Assembly: GCA_023451825.1 (NCBI GenBank)
Contig: JAEXYA010000029.1
Location: 1 to 64,000 of the forward strand
Length of the DNA stretch: 64,000 bases
DNA from: Pseudomonadota bacterium
Lineage (GTDB): Bacteria; Pseudomonadota; Alphaproteobacteria; Rhizobiales; Xanthobacteraceae
Direction: 5' to 3'
Under the pieces are notes generated by a model. The model saw only the letters and a list, made by a program, of their open reading frames with translations. It was not told where the DNA came from and did no database searches. The position numbers and the translations under genes were made by a program. Below are positions 60,355 through 64,000 of this stretch, one piece after another (the stretch's first letter is position 1; each line of letters begins with the position of its first letter).

Positions 60355-60561
60355 TCAGTCCGCGTAAAACTTCCGCAGCATCGGCGCAGCGGCTTCAATG
60401 CCGGCGCTCGAGCAGTCGTCGTCGGATTCACCGTCCAGCAGAGCCGCACCGCAATGCCGGCAATTGCGTGCCGTCATTGGCTGAGCCTTGCCGCGGCGCG
60501 CTGCCTGGTAGGAGCGCAGATCGACGACGTTCCGCCCGGGTAGTTCTGTTCTGTCAACCAT
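60355..60561 (-). CDS. Small zinc-ribbon-like protein, 68 aa
   Basis: This 68-aa protein has a basic N-terminal half (NVVDLRSYQAARRGKAQ) and a short cysteine cluster CRHCGAALLDGESDDDC that could bind zinc. I do not recognise a named family. The ATG at 60561 is preceded by GAAGAGGA, a strong ribosome site, which supports a real gene. Upstream is the 900-base non-coding region 60562-61473. Confidence 0.6.
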   Translation of the reverse strand: MVDRTELPGRNVVDLRSYQAARRGKAQPMTARNCRHCGAALLDGESDDDCSSAGIEAAAPMLRKFYAD

Positions 60562-60682
60562 TGCTGTCCTCTTCACTGGTGACAGCGCTTATGACAGCAA
60601 GACTTAGCGCAACCGTTCAGCGAACAGATCGAATTTTACGGGAAACATTGTGGCGGAACAGAGTACCTATGACTCTGGTGCC

Positions 60683-60787
60683 GTCGGATGGGTTGAGCGG
60701 AGCGAAAACCCATCATTTTTCCTTGCCGCAGACTCCGCTGATGGATTTTCGCTCCGGCGCTGCGCGCCTGCGCTCAACCCATCCTAC
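60683..60787. repeat. Palindromic repeat, family B
   Basis: GTCGGATGGGTTGAGCGGAGCGAAAACCCATCA and the matching right arm ending GCGCTCAACCCATCCTAC. It borders the structured element to its right. Confidence 0.85.
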
Positions 60788-60842
60788 GAACGAGCGCTCG
60801 CAGTCTCGCGGCGCCCATGGCGTCCGAGGTGTGAGCAATTCC

Positions 60843-61146
60843 CCCCTCGAAACATGAGGGGAGGCAGCACGCCGTAAGGCGCACTTGGGTCGCACTTGAC
60901 GCTGCTCCGGCCTGCTGGATCGCCAGCAAACCCAAACAGCGCAACGCCTTACGGCGCGCCACCGCGACGTTGTTTCAGTCGAAGGACCGTTCTTCCGGGT
61001 ACTGGGTAATCCCTCGCAAGGGATTCATCCGACAGGTTTCCCTGCCTTCGCCCGTACCACGTCCAGCCGCGCTAGCGGCAGCGCCCCGTATTGGGCCCGG
61101 ACGGTTGCCCTCGACCACCCGAGTGCTGGGGGATACGTCCTCCCCC
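60843..61146 (-). ncRNA. Nested-hairpin element, candidate structured RNA or repeat
   Basis: Within about 300 bases lie several perfect stems. CCCCTC/GAGGGG is at 60843-60861. A three-tier stem follows, with CGCCGTAAGGCG at 60870-60881 pairing with CGCCTTACGGCG at 60945-60956, TTGGGT/ACCCAA inside, and TGCTGG/CCAGCA at the tip. AATCCCT/AGGGATT is at 61008-61025 and GGGGGA/TCCCCC at 61128-61146. No frame here has a convincing ribosome site. A minus-strand promoter candidate is at 61220-61263. It could be a non-coding RNA or another mobile intergenic repeat. Confidence 0.4.
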
Positions 61147-61219
61147 GGCCCGCAGGCGCCGCATCTTGCTCCGCTCAATGACGCCTCATGAAGCGCCCCT
61201 CACCGAACAAGACGGGAGG

Positions 61220-61263
61220 GATATGGATGAAGATGGGAATTTTGTCAAGAACGAAATAAGAAC
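61220..61263 (-). promoter_or_regulatory. Minus-strand promoter with SOS-box-like motif
   Basis: On the minus strand GTTC-N7-GTTC (61249-61263), the direct-repeat LexA box of alphaproteobacteria, is immediately followed by TTGACA (61243-61248) and, after 17 bases, CATATC (61220-61225). It points into the hairpin element. One such GTTC pair is expected by chance in a sequence of this size; the adjacency to a consensus -35 makes it better than chance. Confidence 0.4.
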
Positions 61264-61281
61264 ATGAGCGCATTGCGCGAT

Positions 61282-61452
61282 CTTCCCTCCCCGGAGCGAA
61301 GCGACTGGGGAGGGTGGATTGAAGCGAGCGTTCAGCGAGCTTCAAGACGGGTGGGGTCTATCCCCACGTGACGTCCTGCCGTGAGGAGAGACCCCACCCG
61401 GCGCTACGCGCCACCCTCCCCGCTGCGCCGCTACGCGGCTTGGGGGAGGGAA
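61282..61452. repeat. Long palindromic repeat, family C
   Basis: CTTCCCTCCCCGGAGCG...GGGGAGGGTGG left and CCACCCTCCCCGCTGCGCCG...TTGGGGGAGGGA right arms, with GGTGGGGTCTATCCCCA/GAGACCCCACC in the centre. The partner copy is at 6980. Confidence 0.85.
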
Positions 61453-61473
61453 ATCATCGGCAGCGGCGCGCCG

Positions 61474-62220
61474 TCAGCCGCCCAGCTTCGCCATCAGCGC
61501 TTCGGAAATCTCGAAATTCGCATAGACTTGCTGCACGTCATCATGATCGTTGAGCAGGTCGACCAGCTTCATCAACTTCTCGCCGGTTTCGTCATCCACC
61601 GCGACGGTGTTTTGCGGCTTCCAGATCAGCGCGGCCTTGCGGGCTTCGCCGTATTTGGCTTCCAGCGCCTTGGCAACTTCATGGAAACCATCCTGCGACG
61701 AATAGATTTCGTGGCCGTCCTCGCTCGACACCACGTCATCGGCGCCGGCCTCGATGGCGGCTTCGAGCATGTCGTCGGCGGACGCCTTGGCCGCGTCGTA
61801 TTCGATCAAACCGACATGGTCGAACATGAAGGACACCGAACCGGTTTCCCCCATATTGCCACCGGACTTGGTGAAGAAGGAGCGAATGTCGGAGGCCGCG
61901 CGGTTGCGGTTGTCGGTCAGCGCCTGGACGATGACGGCAACGCCGCCGGGGCCGTAGCCCTCGTAACGGATCTCGTCATAGTTCTCGCCTTCGGTCCCGA
62001 CCGCTTTCTTGATGGCGCGTTCAATATTGTCGCGCGGCATGTTTTCCTGACGGGCGGCGATCACGGCGGAGCGCAGGCGCGCATTCATCGCCGGATCCGG
62101 CGTTCCCAGTTTCGCGGCCACGGTGATTTCACGCGCCAGCTTGGAGAACAACTTGGACTTCTGGGCATCCTGCCGGCCCTTGCGGTGCATGATGTTCTTA
62201 AATTGGGAATGTCCGGCCAT
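61474..62220 (-). CDS. yebC: YebC/PmpR-family regulatory protein
   Basis: This 248-aa protein starts MAGHSQFKNIMHRKGRQDAQ, the diagnostic opening of YebC/TACO1 proteins. The acidic middle segment EGYGPGGVAVIVQALTDNRNR and the C-terminal DVQQVYANFEI also fit. Members act as DNA-binding regulators or assist translation of proline-rich stretches. An in-frame extension to 62319 is not used. In many alphaproteobacteria yebC precedes ruvC; here no ruv genes follow. Confidence 0.96.
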   Translation of the reverse strand: MAGHSQFKNIMHRKGRQDAQKSKLFSKLAREITVAAKLGTPDPAMNARLRSAVIAARQENMPRDNIERAIKKAVGTEGENYDEIRYEGYGPGGVAVIVQALTDNRNRAASDIRSFFTKSGGNMGETGSVSFMFDHVGLIEYDAAKASADDMLEAAIEAGADDVVSSEDGHEIYSSQDGFHEVAKALEAKYGEARKAALIWKPQNTVAVDDETGEKLMKLVDLLNDHDDVQQVYANFEISEALMAKLGG

Positions 62221-62407
62221 GCGGTCTCTCTCGATCGTCCGACTTCGAATTAGGGGCTGTGGCGCGGGGTTATATGCCGCGAATCCCGCAAAATCAAAGA
62301 TATGCCGCCAATTAAGCAAGATAGGCCCCCGCTCTGGCTACCGCTTAACGATGGCTTCACCGATAGGTGTAACGATACTCGCATAAATTGCATAAATGCG
62401 GGGAAAC

Positions 62408-64000
62408 ATGGCGATCCGACTGTTTCGCAAGCGGCCGGTTGAGACGGCCGAGCCGGCCATTGAGCCCATAAACATTGCCATTCCCGCCCCTGCGGCGGTT
62501 CCGGACCCCGACCCTGCCCGCGACATCCTGGAGTTGCTCGAACTCGAATTGGGCGGGCTTGTCCGCCAGTTGGAGAAGGCAGCCGGCTCGGTGGCGGGCG
62601 GCGCCCAATCGACCGCCGTGACCCTTGCCGCGATCCGCGACCGCACCGATGCACTGACCGGTCGCAGCAGCACCGCCCAGGCCACCGCCACGACATTTGC
62701 CCATGCGGCCGACAAATTCACCCATTCGGCGCAGGCAATCGGCGCCCAGGTGCGCGACGCCAGCAAACTCGCCGACGAGGCGGGCGCCGCGGCGCAGGAC
62801 GCGAGCGTGAATGTGGACCGGCTGCGGGAGTCCTCCGCCGCCATCGGCCAGGTGCTGGAGCTGATCGCGCAGATCGCGCGGCAGACGACGATGCTGGCGT
62901 TGAACGCCACCATCGAGGCTGCACGTGCCGGCGCGGCGGGCCGCGGCTTTGCTGTTGTCGCCACCGAGGTGAAGGCGCTGGCGGTGCAGACCCAGGGGGC
63001 CACGGAGGAAATCAGGAAAAAGATTGACGCGCTTCAGCGCGATGCCGCGAGCTCGGTGGAAGCCGTTCATCGCATCTCCTCTGCGATCGAGGCGATCCGC
63101 CCGGTGTTCACCCATGTCAATGGCGCGGTGGCCGAGCAGAGCGCGACCACCAGCGAGATGTCGAGCAACGCGGCTTCGGCCTCGCAATTCATCGTGGCGG
63201 TGGGCGACAGCGCCCATGAGATCGAGGCCGCCGCCAAGGAAGCTGCCGCGCATGGCGAGGAGGTCGCGCAAGCCGGCGCCGCGGTGACGCTGTTCGCATC
63301 GAAGCTGAAATCGCGCTGCGCCGTGCTGCTGAAACAGGACGCCGATAGCGATGCGCAGCGCAAGCGCGAACGCCTGCCCTGCCATATCGAGATTGCGATC
63401 GACACACGCAGTGGCCGGCTGCGCGCGCCGGTTTACGAGATCGCCATGGACGGCGTGCTGATCGGCGGACCGGACGCGGCGCGATTGCCGCTGCATGAAG
63501 TGCTGGCTGCAGAGCTCGGCGATGTCGGCGCATGCCGGCTACGCATCGAGGCGCATGACAAAGGCGGCGCGCAGGCCCGTTTCGTTGCGCCGGATGCGCA
63601 GGTCATCAGCCGGATCGAAGATCGACTCTGGGCGATCCATGACGAGAACATGGAATTCGTCACGCGCGCGCTGGATGCCGGTGTGGCGCTGAACAAGATC
63701 TTTGCCGACGGCATCGCATCGGGCGCGATCACGCTCGACGACATGTTCGATGAGACCTATGTGGAGATCGAAGCCAGTAATCCCGTGCAATATCGCACGA
63801 AGATTTTGAGCTGGGCGGATCGCGCGCTGCCGGCGTTCCAGGATGCGTTCCTCGCGAAGGATTCGCGCATGGCGTTCTGCGCGATGATCGATCGCAACGG
63901 TTACCTACCCGTGCATAACGGCATCTATTCAAAGCCGCAGCGGCCCGGCGATGTCGCCTGGAACACCGCCAACAGCCGCAACCGCCGCATCTTCAACGAC
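62408..64000 (+). CDS. Soluble methyl-accepting chemotaxis protein (3' end beyond the window)
   Basis: At least 531 codons, still open at the window end. There is no membrane helix, so this is a cytoplasmic chemoreceptor. The signalling domain covers about residues 60-290, with the conserved hairpin tip QIARQTTMLALNATIEAARAG near 155-175, followed by FAVVATEVKALA. A PilZ-like beta segment may lie at about 320-360 (LPCHIEIAIDTRSG, then YEIAMDGVLIGG). The remaining part ends with CAMIDRNGYLPVHN and WNTANSRNRRIFND, the C-terminal pattern of rhizobial soluble receptors. The ATG at 62408 begins a basic N-terminus. Signal unknown. Confidence 0.92.
   Translation, partial: MAIRLFRKRPVETAEPAIEPINIAIPAPAAVPDPDPARDILELLELELGGLVRQLEKAAGSVAGGAQSTAVTLAAIRDRTDALTGRSSTAQATATTFAHAADKFTHSAQAIGAQVRDASKLADEAGAAAQDASVNVDRLRESSAAIGQVLELIAQIARQTTMLALNATIEAARAGAAGRGFAVVATEVKALAVQTQGATEEIRKKIDALQRDAASSVEAVHRISSAIEAIRPVFTHVNGAVAEQSATTSEMSSNAASASQFIVAVGDSAHEIEAAAKEAAAHGEEVAQAGAAVTLFASKLKSRCAVLLKQDADSDAQRKRERLPCHIEIAIDTRSGRLRAPVYEIAMDGVLIGGPDAARLPLHEVLAAELGDVGACRLRIEAHDKGGAQARFVAPDAQVISRIEDRLWAIHDENMEFVTRALDAGVALNKIFADGIASGAITLDDMFDETYVEIEASNPVQYRTKILSWADRALPAFQDAFLAKDSRMAFCAMIDRNGYLPVHNGIYSKPQRPGDVAWNTANSRNRRIFND

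Noticed and set aside
60975..61178. 67-codon minus-strand frame in the hairpin element, and the following 62-codon frame at 60774-60962
   Set aside because: Weak or non-ATG starts, no ribosome sites, and overlap with perfect hairpins; structure explains the sequence better than coding.

Overview
The window looks like a chromosomal segment of an alphaproteobacterium of the Rhodopseudomonas/Bradyrhizobium/Tardiphaga type (Nitrobacteraceae). The evidence is the GC-rich coding sequence, the wealth of branched-chain-amino-acid-type (HAAT) solute-binding proteins, CoA ligases and acyl-CoA dehydrogenases, a ClpS2-type adaptor, a soluble methyl-accepting protein of rhizobial type, and many long palindromic intergenic repeats. 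I see no rRNA, tRNA, CRISPR array, transposase or prophage. These assignments come from reading protein sequences; no database search was run.

Region 1 (0-11.4 kb) holds four tandem paralogous periplasmic binding proteins, three of them followed by their own intrinsic terminator. A MOFRL-type glycerate kinase and a divergent MarR regulator follow. Then comes one ABC import machine: a LivH-like permease, a LivM-LivG fusion protein and a LivF-like ATPase. Region 2 (11.7-15.5 kb) has an NTF2-like protein coupled to a flavin-reductase-like protein, an AraC regulator and an aldehyde dehydrogenase. Region 3 (15.6-26 kb, minus strand) has two more HAAT binding proteins, a feruloyl/coumaroyl-CoA-type ligase, a crotonase, a periplasmic cyclase-family protein, DUF3237 and a complete TRAP transporter. 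pobA follows at 26.2 kb. Together, regions 1-3 could carry p-coumarate/ferulate-like acids from uptake through CoA activation, side-chain removal, aldehyde oxidation and 4-hydroxybenzoate hydroxylation to protocatechuate. They resemble the couAB/couP/tarPQM locus of Rhodopseudomonas palustris.

Region 4 (27.5-36.5 kb) is a mixed set: PaaI thioesterase, LysR regulator, PNPOx-like protein, GST, WYL regulator, YkgJ protein, DUF3307, a stand-alone DUF6537-like protein paired with a Popeye-like cyclic-nucleotide-binding membrane protein, an atypical crotonase and a nitroreductase. Region 5 (36.6-48.2 kb) is a second CoA-thioester catabolic cluster: three acyl-CoA dehydrogenases, a second feruloyl-CoA-synthase-like ligase, a crotonase, an SDR, a TetR regulator, and a divergent thiolase plus acyl-CoA ligase. 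It is probably a beta-oxidation-like route for an aromatic or branched acid.

Region 6 (48.4-64 kb) is mostly housekeeping: cobB, a DUF1194 protein, clpS2, a class III cyclase, aroC, a histidine phosphatase, fabI, an ECF sigma/anti-sigma pair, a DnaJ-like protein, a lipoprotein, pdxH, an SDR, yebC and a soluble chemoreceptor cut by the window end. Nearly every larger spacer is filled by one of at least nine families of long inverted repeats. The most unusual non-coding stretches are the A-rich leader at 44268-44514 and the nested-hairpin element at 60843-61146. The latter lies downstream of a promoter carrying an alphaproteobacterial SOS-box-like motif at 61220-61263.
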